A stretch of DNA of 64,000 nt from Parietaria judaica. Its lineage: Eukaryota; Streptophyta; Magnoliopsida; Rosales; Urticaceae. A program made the position numbers and the translations under genes. The notes beneath the pieces were generated by a model, which did not search any database, was not told where the DNA came from, and saw nothing but the letters and a program-made list of their open reading frames with translations. The number at the start of each line of letters is the position of its first letter. Position 1 is the first letter of the stretch. Location: assembly GCA_954871525.1 (NCBI GenBank), contig OX940860.1, positions 27,188,001-27,252,000 on the forward strand, given 5' to 3'. Of the stretch, positions 31,951 through 43,970 are shown one piece after another.

Positions 31951-34900
31951 TCATTGCTCGGTGAGCGGTCTCGTGTTGTCCCAAAGCCATTGACGAGCTG
32001 AGCCATCCACCAACGGCGACACCTGTGAGACATTAATTAGCCTTCAAATTTTCTGATATAAAATTATGGTCCGACACGAGACACGGATATATGCAAAAAT
32101 GTCAAAAAGGGAGAGCGGTTTTGAGATGACCGAAACCTTTTCCCAGACTTCTGAGTGGTAATTGTTCAGCCAAGTTGTCTCCTCCGCGGAAAGCAAACAT
32201 AAGTCGATCAATTTAGCCTGCACGGTGTAAACGGGCCAAGCAAATACTTAGAAATATTTTGAGTTTATCGATCTTCGCGCGCGAATCAGAGAACTATATA
32301 GTTAAGCAAGGAAAATTGCAGGTGTGGAATTTCATGCCTGGATCGGGACAAAAGTGAGTTTTTCGAAACCCAGATATTCAATTCCTCCAAAACGTGTCGG
32401 TGTATTTGCCTCTTTAACAGAGAGCAGATTCTGCACGAGGATGCAATGTATGAAGGAAAAATAAAATAAAATAAAATAAGCAACACGAAAGTACAGAATT
32501 ATAAGTCGGAAGCAATGTGGCTCTCACAAAATCGAACCAACTAAGTTGAAGTGGTAAAAGAACGAGCAAACAGGCAGTGAAATTTATTGGCAAACCTCGA
32601 TACGAATGCCGAAAGAGTGATCTTCGTAGTATCCGGGTTCATTGCTAACAATCATGCCTTTCTGTAAGGGCGTCATATTTCCATATCGAAAGCTAATGCT
32701 TTGAGGGCCTTCGTGAACGTTCAGTGCAGCTCCTACACCATGCCCGGTTCCTGACACACAGAAGCCAAAACAAAAAATATTTTATTACAAGTTTATTAAT
32801 CACATGTCAGGGTCACAAGAGCAAATCTGGCAGAGAGGTTAAGGAACACCGTGGTGGTAATCAAGTCCGATCTTCCACAGAGAAGAACGAGCAAATGCAT
32901 CCAAGACAAAGCCCGGGGTGTTATCCGGGAATACTGCCTGATCAAGGGCTATATGACCCTGAAATTAAAAAGGGAAAAATTGTTGAATTTATGATGTTAA
33001 GAAACTAGACCGATTTCAGTTGTCCCTTATGAACTTGTTGCATTGTCTAAATTAACCCTTTTAACTTTTTATTTTTTTATAATAATTTACCCGCACTAAC
33101 CTCGTGCATTGGGACAATTGCCCTCAACAATTTATTCTATCAGTTTACTTGTGAACTTGTAGCGTTGTCTCAATTTGCCACTCTGCTATACATATGACTA
33201 TTTCTTTTACATTTAAAGACGTGTTTTACTTGTGCGAGGACGCAAAAGATCGAAAGGAAAAACAAATCAAATGAGTTTAATGCACATGGCATAAAATGTA
33301 ACAAAAACCATCATAGGTTTAATGAAGGGTAAACTGAGACGACGCAGTAAGTTCAGGGGCCAAATTGATATAAAAGTAAGTTCAAGAGGGACCACTGGTA
33401 ACTATAAAATTAAAGCATAATATATCTAGAAATATGAGGAGCTTACCCTTTCAATTAAGACCCGACACTACAGAATAGATGATTACATACCTGCAAAACT
33501 CGTGTGAAGCATTCTATTTCCCATGCTCTAGGTTCGCCGAAATGGACAGTCCTTGTTATGTCGGTTGTTCCATCAACATACTGAGCTCCACTATCTAATA
33601 GAAAGACTTTATTTTTGTCCACAATGCTACAGCTACTTGGTTCCGGTTTGTAGTGTATAATTGCACCATTTGCGCCAGAGCCTAGAAGATTATCCGGATA
33701 GTAGTCAGTTGATGCGAGAGAAATGGGTGAAATTATTACACGGAAACGAAAATTTCTTTTCATAGCTTAGAATAGACTTGAGCACCTGTTTCTTGACGCG
33801 CATAAAATTTGACAAGTTGTTTTGCTTACATGTAGATTGACGATAACATAGGGAATTATGCAGTCTAGAAAGGTAAATTTATGTATGGAAAATATAAATT
33901 GGTCTCCAATTCTATAGTCAGAAGGGGAGTTGTATTTGTTGACAAAGAAGCCTTTACGAAACACGAGTTCTTCTAACCACGTACTTTAGAGGTTGATTAC
34001 CGTTAAACCCATTTCTACTTATAAGAGAAGAAAGGGCGAAATAGTAATTAAGCCTAATCACTTATGTCATTAATTATCTTCGAGATGTTTCAGGTATTTT
34101 CACTTATGACGGGATGAGGGCTCCAACCCAAATCCCATATAAGTTGGCAACAAATATTAGCTAGTTTTAATGTTGTAACATCGGGTGGAGAGTTTCGACT
34201 TATTCTCAAGGGAATGCGTTTTGTGACGTTTGTTGATAGTGTTTAGGAATTTACCATTGTGGTCATGTGGTGAATTCCTTTTGGCCTATTAATTTTTGTT
34301 CGGTTTGTCAGACTATCAAATTACCACTTATAAACAGAAGTTTCTTTGTTCAGAAACTCCAACACTAGACGGAAATGCCATTACTACTTCTTTTACTGTA
34401 TAGAAGCTAGCAATCAGAATTATATCATCTGATCTATATGAAACATACCACTTATCGTGTCAAAGCTTGTATCCATGAAGCCACTCTGCCTAGAACGGAA
34501 TTCAAGAAGCTTGTCCGCAACTTCCACCTCTGTTAGTTTCACGTCCTTGAGAATTTCGTCTTCTAACCACGCCCAGAATTGTGCTAGCGCAGCTGCATCC
34601 CTGAAACGAGTCATACACCACTCTCAATTTCCCTGAACTTGAGGCAATATTCACCATTTGTTTTCATCAATGTATAGAAGGTCATCTTGGTCATGTAGCC
34701 TTCATTCACACACATTTATACCTAGCGTTTTATGCATTATAGTAATACCAAATACCGATCTTAGTCTTTACGAAGATATTTAAAGTTACGCCTCAACAAT
34801 GTTTCATATAAATTTACAAATTAAGGATTAACTGCAGCTTAACGCTGTGGTGAATTCTTAGGATTAGTAGAAATATTTTACTTTTATAAGGAAATAATAG

Positions 34901-37900
34901 GATTTGATTTAGTTTTTAACTTTGTTTCCTTTTTCAAGATACTCGAAAAGATTCTTATTAATTTTAGGATTTCTACAATATTCTCATTAAGTATAGATAT
35001 TTTAGAACATTCTATTATTGCTAGATATCATTTCAACTAGATTGTACCCTCTATACATACGCTTATGATATTGTGAATCAAACAACCATCAAGTCATCTA
35101 AGATAAATTAAATAGACCAGAATAAATTAAGCAAAAACTACCTCAAATGACAATTTCGCATCCCTTCTAACTCGGCAGCATTTTTTATTGCCTTCTGAAT
35201 TGCGATGGGGGAAACTTTATAGATTCCAGCAGGGGCAGTTGACCAACTATTGACGCTGTCGTTCTTCCGTGCTTTGTTTCTATTCTCGATTTGCTGATAC
35301 TGTTTATCACATGCATTAGTGTATGTGCTGACAATAGCAGCATTAACAGATGATCTATCCAGCCATAAGCGAGCTCCTTGCACGGCCAAACTGAAAAACA
35401 AAATAAACATTTAAAAGAAGAAAATTACGATGTAATTGTACCCTTAATATAAGTACACACCTGCCTATTTAGTTCTAAGTAATACTCATTAAATCAACCT
35501 TCAAAGAACCGCTTATAACAAGAGCTCTGGTCCTCAGATTTGTTTGAAGTAGCTATCAACTGTTCTTAATTCTTATGAACTTATCATAATATGTCAAATT
35601 GTCAATCACCCAATATATTGTATGCATCAATTTGCCCCCAAACTTGTCGCATTATTATCAATATGCTCCTGTACTCTTTTTTCTTTTGGTATTAGTTTAC
35701 CCATGGACTTACAAACTATAGCAATTTACCCTTTCTGTTAAATATTTCACGATTTCCATAAATTGGAGCTTTAAAACGTTGGAACTAGTCAGGGGCCAAG
35801 CTGAGACAATACAACGAGTTGAAGGGGGAAAACCGATAATTTCGGTAAACAAATCTGAGACTTGATGATCTTATTATTATAGAGATGAAACTTGGTGTAG
35901 GTTTGTAATTGGGTATAACGTCATTAAAGACATAGATAGTCTCACACGTCAAATAACGAAAAAAGGGTCAAATTACAATAGAGTGGCTCCTTTAGAAAGC
36001 GAAAATTGGGACATGAGATCATATATTAGAAGAGTACTGCTTATTATGTAATTGCTTTCAGAGGTAAATTCTCAAACAAACCTTTCAACTTCAGACAGAA
36101 TAGACTCGTATGGTCTCAGCTCAACGTTTGCACCCTTCAAGTGCTCCATCACTTCCTCGGTGACTTTAGAACTATCAACAAATAATTTTGCCTTGTCGAG
36201 CTCCACGATCAAATATGCATACATAACAGGAGAATGTGGGACGTCGCTTCCTCTCTGGAAAAAAAAAAAAGAAAAAAAAGAAAGGTATATACATATATTC
36301 AGAAAAAGGATATACGTCGAAATATTTTCCCAACAATTCTATTAGAATTTAGGTTAAATTGATAGGTACATAAATCAATCAAAATGGATTTCGTTATGAC
36401 CGCAATTTCCGGCTTGAAAAAATTCTTTGCATTTGTTTGAAAGTAAAAAAAAAAGAATACTTTATATTATACTTACTACAAGTAACCAATGAACTCAGCT
36501 TCGTAATTTAATTATGTAAAACAAATTTATAGAAAAATAAATAAATTATATTTGAACGCATAAGATACATACCAAGTTCAACAGCCACGCGATTTCATCA
36601 AGCATGGATATGACGATTGCAGACGAGCCAGCCCTTGCGAGTTCCGACCTAATAGATGACAGCTTTGAAGCCACGTCTACGCCGGCATATTTTAAGTCAT
36701 GCACTCGAATCGGTTTGTTTGGAGGGTTTGGTCTTGAATCTTTCCATATTTCATCCACTAGGTTTAGATCATACAGGAAAACCAATTCATGATTTCTTTT
36801 CGCAATGGCCTCCCTCAGTTCCTCTGCAGCATCGGCAGAGAAGAGATACTGCTTCCTTCACAATATCAAATTGAAGGTGGCATTATATGCTAGCAAGTAG
36901 GGTTGGAATACATATATTATAACCGACATTTGGAGCAAATTCCGGACGAATTTTGATAAAGATAACCGAACTTTTTTCCAAATTGGGTCAGCTGAGAAAA
37001 AAAGATTTCTGCTAAATGAAATCATTGACAAAAAAACAGATCGATGAATAACCAACACAATTTTTTAGGGTTTTTAGCAATATATATCAGCACCTTACTG
37101 TTAATCTATGAAAAAACATATTGTTACCATGTCATTTTCGTGAAATGTTAAGTTGTCATTTCTAAGACAAAAACAAGTTGCGTAACTAAGAAATATGTTA
37201 TTAATATTACCCAATTTAACTGTTTTATTTGAGCTTGGGAACGGTTTGACTGATTTTTTAAAATCAAAATGATAACCAGTAACTGAATTGAAAGGGTAAC
37301 CGCATGAAAACTCGACGTTGGTTTTAACTTCCTTATAACATAATCATTTGGTTCGGTTTAGAAAAGCGTTCATAACAGAATTGAACTGATCCGGTTTGAA
37401 CCCTAACAGCAACAGAGGATCTGAAAGTCAACCAAAAGTATTCCGACCCTATTTGTGCTAAAGTGTAACTCACCGGATCAATTGCCACTCTCCCACCAGG
37501 AGGCAACGCCTCGTTAAGCCATTCCATAGTAGTAGGAACCCCAAGATTCCCCGCCCGCATGAGAATCCAGCTAGAGCTCAGTTGCTTCTCCGCCTAATAA
37601 TGAAAGAAATCGAGAATACATCACTAACAAAACACAAAAAACTATTCAGATAGCATATATAGTTCATGAAACTAACTCTCAATAAAACTAAAATTCTCCC
37701 AAACCTGCAGAAAGTAGCGTCCATCCGTCCACAGAGCGGCTTTATCCTTCGTTACAACCGCAGTCCCGGCACTACCGGTGAACCCAGATATGTAGGCTCT
37801 TCTCATGTAACACTCGGCGATAAACTCACTCTGAAAAAATTGAAAAAAAAAACGTGTAAAATGATCCTTGAACAAAACTATTTCTTAACATAAGAAATAA

Positions 37901-38587
37901 GAAACACACACACAAACACAAACACAGACAAAAAGAACCTGAAAACTGGTAGGATAAACTTCCTTATGAACAGCATAGTATTGATTATTGACAGAATTTT
38001 CGGTCAAAAAACAGGCCAAAAATCAAAGAAAAATACCATAAATCGTTCTCAACAATCTCTCCAATCCAACTGAAACCAAAAAACCTGAATTTAGAAGGAA
38101 AGAGAAACAGATAATTTCGTTCGCTTGTTTAAGTTTCTCCTTATCTGAGAGATTGTTTGACATTAACGTGTTTTAGCTTTGATTTCGACTGAATCTATTC
38201 TTTTATTTCCCTCTCCGAAGCTGAATTCGTATTTCCTCGGTCTAAAATGGCGGTTTGAAGCGTAAATATCCGAACCTGGTGCGCGTCCTGAGAAGGAACG
38301 ATATACGCGTCGATTCCGATTCCCGGCTTGGAGAAGAGCTGCCGGAGAGCGCGAAGCTTCTCATCGGTCTCGGCGCCGGCGCGGCGACCTCGCCGGAGCT
38401 CCGACGAGGACTTGACGGTGATCGAGTCCGAGAAGTTCCGGACCGTGGAAGAAGGCCGAAAGGAAGGAGGCTTGGGGATGTGGAAGACATGGAAGGAGGC
38501 CGAGAGCCTGGAGGCGAAGCCGAGGCCGAGGCAGGTGCGAGAGGAGAGAGAGAGGGGACGAATGGCTTGCGATGGAAGCGACTGCAT
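31951..38587 (-). CDS. APP2: Xaa-Pro aminopeptidase P (M24B), organelle-type, 13 exons
   Basis: Exons on -: 38587-38276, 37830-37705, 37593-37474, 36848-36573, 36254-36082, 35390-35142, 34600-34449, 33681-33491, 32958-32850, 32750-32596, 32430-32338, 32217-32137 and 32022-31951. They join in phase to 702 codons plus TGA. Residues 1 to ~75 are Ser/Arg-rich without acids, like a plastid/mitochondrial transit peptide. Two creatinase-like N domains follow ([28 protein letters not shown]); the catalytic pita-bread domain has the metal ligands Asp (LLDSG), Asp (TTDITRT), His (GTGHGVG), Glu (SNEPGYY) and Glu (GFEKLTF). It removes N-terminal residues before proline. All introns are GT-AG except the eleventh, GC-AG (CAG|GCATG at 32337). 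Start: first Met followed by a transit-like sequence, just after a CT leader; an upstream in-frame Met at 38737 is less likely. Closest known relative by memory is Arabidopsis At3g05350. Confidence 0.93.
33010..33410. repeat. Intronic MITE-like inverted repeat (aminopeptidase intron 8)
   Basis: Left arm motifs (TTGTCCCTTATGAACTTGTTGCATTGTC) reappear inverted at the right (GACGACGCAGTAAGTTCA, AAGTTCAAGAGGGACCACTGG). Diverged, so borders are approximate. Confidence 0.5.
35590..35880. repeat. Second intronic MITE-like repeat of the same family (intron 6)
   Basis: Left CAATTTGCCCCCAAACTTGT and right GACAATACAACGAGTTGAAG are diverged inverted arms with the same wording (TTGCC, ACTTGT, GAGTT) as the repeat at 33010-33410. 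Confidence 0.45.

Positions 38588-38588
<1 letters not shown>

Positions 38589-38621
<33 letters not shown>
38589..38621. repeat. (GA)n microsatellite in the aminopeptidase leader
   Basis: Perfect GA run directly upstream of the start codon; read as CT in the mRNA strand, a common feature of plant 5' leaders. Confidence 0.9.
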
Positions 38622-38624
<3 letters not shown>

Positions 38625-38890
38625 TGTGAGTTGTGACACAGTGACAGTCTCTGTCCGATGAGTGACGAAGGAGGAAGACGAAGAAATGAAATCTTACGAT
38701 CAAAACGCTGCGTTTTGATCCAGTGTCGTTTACGCATAAACTCTTATCCAATAATAACAGAGTAATTGCCATTAATGCCCTCCAACTTTAGATTTTGAAG
38801 CAGTGCACTCTTTCTTTCATTCGAATATTGAAGAACTTTAAGCTTGAGGGCATTAATGACAATTACATAAGATTCTCAGTATTTTGCATA

Positions 38891-39196
38891 GGGAAACTTC
38901 ATAAAATGACCTTCAAAACACCACAAATTTTTTTATTACACCTCAAGTTTTCATAATTCTAAAATCAACCTTTTTAAATTTTATGTACCAAAATACCCTT
39001 TCAAAATGTACATATTGTGTCCTGAAAAATAGACATATTGCCTCCTGAAAAATGGACAAGTCGCGTCGGGAAAAATGGACAAAACTAAGGGTATTTTAGT
39101 ACATAAAATTTAACAAGGTTGATTTTAGAATTATAAAAACTTGAGGTGTAATAAAAAAAAATATAGTGTTTTAAATGTCATTTTACGAAGTTTCCC
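38891..39196. mobile_element. MITE sharing the MULE terminus, 306 bp
   Basis: Inverted repeats of ~110 bp start GGGAAACTTC and end GAAGTTTCCC. A perfect 8 bp duplication TTTGCATA is at 38883-38890 and 39197-39204. The outer 10 bp equals the right end of the 8 kb MULE at 213-8232; internal sequence differs. It lies ~300 bp upstream of the aminopeptidase start codon. Confidence 0.9.
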
Positions 39197-39204
39197 TTTG
39201 CATA

Positions 39205-39846
39205 TCTAGGAGACTTTGACTAGAACTACTTTTAAGATTCAATCACTAGTCTTTTAACTTACAAGTATTTATATTTATCTACTTTCTTGAAAAAGCTGCT
39301 GATAAATATTAAAATATTCACCAACAAAATAAGTAAATATTCTTATTAAAAATTAATTAGTAAGTAGTGTCTGAAGCAAATGCACCCTCAAATATGTTTG
39401 TTGTCAAATTTTTTTTTGAATGGGTGGAGCTATCGGCCAAAGTTACAATACATTGTTGTATTATTAGATATATTCACGGTAAGAAGATGTGATATTATTG
39501 ATCAAGTTTAGATAAGTCAATGGGACAAGCATTTTGTTTCCCATGGAATTTAAACTTAGAGGTGAGGAGTGGTGACCACTAGGCCGAACAAGCTTGGTTA
39601 TGTTTGTGTCAATTTTATCTTATAAATTTGTGTCTATAACAAGAATGACGGGTGCTATTTCAAAAAGTAATTTTTTTAATATTAAAATATTGCAAAAATA
39701 GTAAACTGACTGACTTTATTTAGTTATCAAACAAGATAAGTGAATCACGCATGGAAACTTATTTCGGAAAAAACTTTTCAAATGAAATCCCCTTCACTCT
39801 AGAGAAAAAAAAATAAAAATAACGAAGAGACATATTAAAGTTAAAT
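39205..39846. other. AT-rich intergenic DNA, nothing recognised
   Basis: No open frame, RNA gene or repeat that I can support. Confidence 0.5.
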
Positions 39847-39854
39847 AGACAAAG

Positions 39855-40430
39855 TAGGGCTGTAACGAAAACCAGGAATCCGGTTAAAAATCCATATCCG
39901 TATCCGTATCCGATCTTAAAATCCTAATCCGAATCCGTATCCGAAAACCGGATTCGGATATGGGTTTTGATTTTATAAAATCCGGATATCCGTATCCGGT
40001 TTTAAACCTGGTTTATTTTAATATTTTAATTTTTTTTTAATATATTTTAATTCTTTAGGTTTAGGTGACTCTATTCTTGTCGATTTGAAGACGGCGATCT
40101 GAATGCATTTTTAATTTTATATGTATTATGTGACAATATGTATTAGATTTGTTCCGTTTTTTGGACAACAAGAAAATATGTAGACTTGTACGAGTTTTTT
40201 AGTAGTTAAAACTAACGTTTTATCTCTTTTTTTTTTTAATAAATAAAAACCGGATCCGGATATTCGGATAATATCCGGATTCGGATATCGGATCCGGGTT
40301 TTGAAATTAGATATCCGGATATCTGGTTTTTCGGATCCGGATCCGGATATCGATTTTTGGATATCCGATTTTTCGGATCCGGATTCAGATAGTTCCGAAA
40401 AACCGGATATCCGCTCCGGTTACACCCCTA
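39855..40430. mobile_element. Non-autonomous hAT element packed with ATCCGGAT motifs, 576 bp
   Basis: Ends TAGGGCTGTAAC and GTTACACCCCTA, with a perfect 8 bp duplication AGACAAAG (39847-39854, 40431-40438). Both flanks consist of variants of TATCCGGAT/ATCCGTATCC in both orientations, dozens in all. The centre is AT-rich and non-coding. Confidence 0.92.
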
Positions 40431-40461
40431 AGACAAAGTGCACTAATTAAAAGATGAGGGG

Positions 40462-41254
40462 TGTTAAGGTCGGATTTGGTCAAATCCACCCTCAACACAA
40501 CTCGTGTCGTTTTGCCCATAAACGACATGAGAGGAGGCGAGGAAGTTCATCACCCGAGGGGGATTATCCCTGAAGAGGAGCATCCCCGAGGAAGAATACC
40601 CCCGAGGAGGTTCACCCACGAGGAGACGCAGCCACACGAGAGCAAGTTGCGATGAAGCATCCCATCACACCCGACGAGGAATTTCATCATGATGACGGTG
40701 CAGGGCCGAATGACCATTGACGAGACGCGCATTTAATGAGGCCGACCTACTCACTCGATGAGAACGCCCGCGACGAGGCTGGCAGAGCCGAATGACGGCT
40801 GACGGGACGCGCATTTAATGAGGCGCACCTACCCACACGGCAGCCTGCTCGGAAGTGACATAAAGTAGGGATTTACCATGCTGCCTTCAAATCACGCCAG
40901 AGAAGGGATGATTAAAGGGAAAAAAACGGGAAAGACGCGGGAAAAAAGGCATTGTAAAACTCTATAAAAGGCAAGATAAGCCTCATTGGTAAAGGGTTGG
41001 AAAAATTAGAGAAGAAAGCCCGGAAGAGAGAAAAAGAAGGTCTTGTAATAAAAAAAAGGCTAAGGAAAAATAGAGAGGGAATAGAGAGAGTGGATGTTCA
41101 TGATCCTTCATCTGTCCAACTATTCAACGGAAGAAAACCGAGCTCATTTCGGAAAATATAATAAAACAGAGATATTCATCATTTATTCTTGTTTATTTGT
41201 TATATGGTGATTGTCTTTGTGACTGGAAAATGGTGGTGAAAATCGCCCTCTACA
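40462..41254 (+). mobile_element. Solo LTR, 793 bp
   Basis: TGTTAAGGTC...CCTCTACA with 5 bp duplication AGGGG at 40457-40461 and 41255-41259. A TATA box (TATAAAAG, 40973-40980) is in the expected place. Internal direct repeats (GACGCGCATTTAATGAGGC at ~40715 and ~40805; CCCGAGG units at 40550-40610). No internal retroelement sequence adjoins it. Confidence 0.88.
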
Positions 41255-41320
41255 AGGGGTATTTCTCTAAATAAATAAAATTTAAGGGATATTTGTGTCA
41301 ATTAAGTTTTTCTTAAAATA

Positions 41321-41555
41321 AGGATTAATTGCAATAAAACTACCAATAATTTTAGAAAAAACATTGAAAAGTTTCAATTTTTTTTTTACCAAAATACTAA
41401 TACTTTGATATCATATATAATAAGACAGGTACCGAAAAACTCGATTAAAAAGTACCTGTCTTATATATAATATCACAATATTAGAACTTTATCCAGGTAA
41501 ATTTTTTTTTCCAACTTATCGCTACTTTTTCTAAAACTATTGATATTTTTGCCAG
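41321..41555. mobile_element. Hairpin MITE upstream of the AXR4-like gene
   Basis: Near-palindromic over ~235 bp: CAATAATTTTAGAAAAA at left mirrors TTTTTCTAAAACTATTG at right, and the centre has ATAAGACAGGTAC / GTACCTGTCTTAT. It ends ~160 bp before the start codon, so it lies in the proximal promoter or leader. Confidence 0.7.
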
Positions 41556-41715
41556 GAATACGAAAATTAAACATCCTAGGAAAGAAAAATCAGTAAAACG
41601 GTCTGAAAAGCTCACTTTTACACTCCACTTTACTTCCGACTTTACCATTCTCGGCGTGCCCATCTCCTTCCTTCCATTCAGATCTCCATAGCCAAAGCTC
41701 CAAGCTTTATCATCA

Positions 41716-43970
41716 ATGGCGATCATAACAGAAGAAGAAGAAGACGACACCCAGCACCACCAACAAGCACCCAAACCAGAGCCTCAGCCTCAAACCCCAT
41801 CACCAGCTTCAAGCAACAACCCCTTCGCTTTCTGGTTCTACTTCACTCTCATCGTCTCCATAGTAGCAGCGACCTCCATCTCCTTCGAGTCCTTCTCTTC
41901 GCAAGACCCCAAGTCCTGGTTCCTCGGCTTGCCCTCCGAGCTTCGCCAACACTACTCCAATGGTCGACTCGTGAAGGTACAGACCCACCCACACAGATCT
42001 CCCGTTGAGGTTTTCACCGTCGAGCATGGTCGCTCCGTGTCCGAGAATGTCGTTCTCGTTCACGGCTTGGGTCTCAGTTCGTACGCTTTCAGGGGTTTAT
42101 CGGGCTCACTGGGCGCGAAAGGTGTTCTTGTCGTCGCCGTCGATTTGCCCGGGCACGGGTTTTCGGACAAATCGACGACTGAAGTAGGAGAAGGACGAAG
42201 GTCCGACGGGCTTTTGGGGCGGTTTTGGGAGGTCTATGGCGAAATCCAGGAGAACGGCTTGTTCTGGGCTTTTGATCGGATAATCGAAACCGGGCAAATG
42301 CCCTACGAAGAAATTGAGGCTCGGGTTTCGAAACAAACGTTCGTGAAGCCAATCGAGATGGGGCCGGAAGAGGTCGGCGAGGTTTTGGGGCAAGTGATCG
42401 GGACACTGGGCTTGTCTCCCGTGCATTTGGTCTTACACGACACGGCTTTAACGATGGCTGCGAATTGGGTTTCGGAGAATTCGAATTCTTTGAGGAGCGT
42501 CTCTTTGATCGACACTTCACCGAGCTCGACGCCGGCTTTGCCCTCGTGGGTGCTGGAAATGCCGGTGATCAGAGAGCTCGTTTTGGGATCGTCTTTCGTG
42601 TTCGGTCATTTGATCGGGAAGTGTTGCTCTAGAGAGATCAATGCTAAGGATTTAGATGCTCACAGGGCTCTTTTTAAGAGCAAGGATTCGAGGAGGGCGG
42701 TTTCCGGGATGGGAAAGAAGTTGAACTACAGCTTCAACATTGCCGAATGGGGAAGCTCTGACGAGATGAAGAACGTGCCGGTTCAAGTGCTTTGGTCGAA
42801 AAGTTGGTCCAAAGAATGGAATGATGAAGGAGACCGAGTTGCAGAGGCTCTTCCTCGGGCAAGCTTCGTTAAACATACCGGTGGACGGTGGCCGCAGGTG
42901 AGAGATCAGTACCGTCACGAACATTATATTTGAATTTAGTAAACATTATCTTTTAGAAATCATGCTATTGTGCTCTAAATCTTAGTTTAATATGAGATAA
43001 ACACTCTGGGTGATCACTTAGCGACGGAGATAAATGAAATTTCCGGTTAAACTAAGATTTTGCGAAACCGAAAAATGTTTTTGGTTCGGAATCGTAGTCC
43101 ACATTGAAGATTCACTCATTTTGATTTGAAAAAAATGCAAAACTTTTATTGATATGTATGTGTTCATAAATCATGTATGATGTAACTAACTACATTCATG
43201 CCTCTTGTTTATATTATATACATATACGTATATATGTATATGAATATGCTCATTCAGTAATTCCAGACTTTTAGAAAATTTATGGTACCAAACATATAAT
43301 TTTATTTAGAGTAATCTTATGAATTTACTTGCTAAACTTATGAATTAAGATTTTAGTGCAAATATGCCCCTAAACCATCTGCTAAAAAGTGTTAATTTAG
43401 AGGGCATATTTTCTCTAAACTATAAATTCAAGGATAGAACAATAAATTTTATGGTCATGACTAATTGAGTTCATGGGGCATACCTACACTAAAATCTTAA
43501 TTTAGGAGGTGATTCCGACTGGTCAATGAGTTCAGGGGCATATCTTCACTGAAATCGTAACTTTAGGGGGCATTGACGCTATATTTTGGGTTTCAAGAGG
43601 TAATTACGCACGACTCATAAATGTAGGGACTAAATGCACAAATTGCTCTTACTTAATGAATTATGTATACAGATTTCTTTATCATGTCAATTTACTATCA
43701 AAGTGTATCTTATTCACTAGTTTTTCTCTTTCTTTATGATAGGAGGAATCAACAGAACATATTTCTCAAAGCATTTTCCAGTTCATTTCCTCATTGCCCG
43801 CTACGGTGAGGACAACCGAGGAAGAGCCGGTCCCGGAGCACATTCAGAGAAAGCTCGATGAAGCTAAAAACAACGGCGACTCTCACCATCACGATCACGG
43901 TCATGACGGGCATGAAGCTGGCTTTATGGATGCATATGGCCTCGGTCAAGGTCATGGCTACGGCATGTGA
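41716..43970 (+). CDS. AXR4: AXR4-like ER alpha/beta-hydrolase-fold protein
   Basis: Two exons, 41716-42897 and 43743-43970, joined in phase 0 (GCCGCAG|GTGAG; TGATAG|GAGGAA) give 469 residues. Residues 1-35 are acidic then Pro/Gln-rich; one membrane segment at ~36-58 (FAFWFYFTLIVSIVAATSI); hydrolase fold with VVLVHGLGLSSYAF (~112) and VDLPGHGFSDK (~140). The nucleophile elbow reads LVLHDTALT (~238), so the usual GxSxG serine motif is absent. The C-terminus is His-rich (HHHDHGHDGHE) and ends YGLGQGHGYGM. AXR4 of Arabidopsis acts in the ER and is needed for correct localisation of the auxin influx carrier AUX1; the N-terminal MAIITEEEE and overall order support orthology. The F-box/LysM gene follows downstream on the same strand. 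Confidence 0.92.
43340..43640. repeat. MITE-like inverted repeat in the AXR4 intron
   Basis: AAGATTTTAGTGCAAATATG at 43358 mirrors CATACCTACACTAAAATCTT near 43480; a further related copy (GGGGCATATCTTCACTGAAA) follows at ~43537. Confidence 0.55.

Noticed and set aside
38328..38636. + strand frames over the aminopeptidase first exon
   Set aside because: Shadow frames of the transit-peptide exon and the GA microsatellite.
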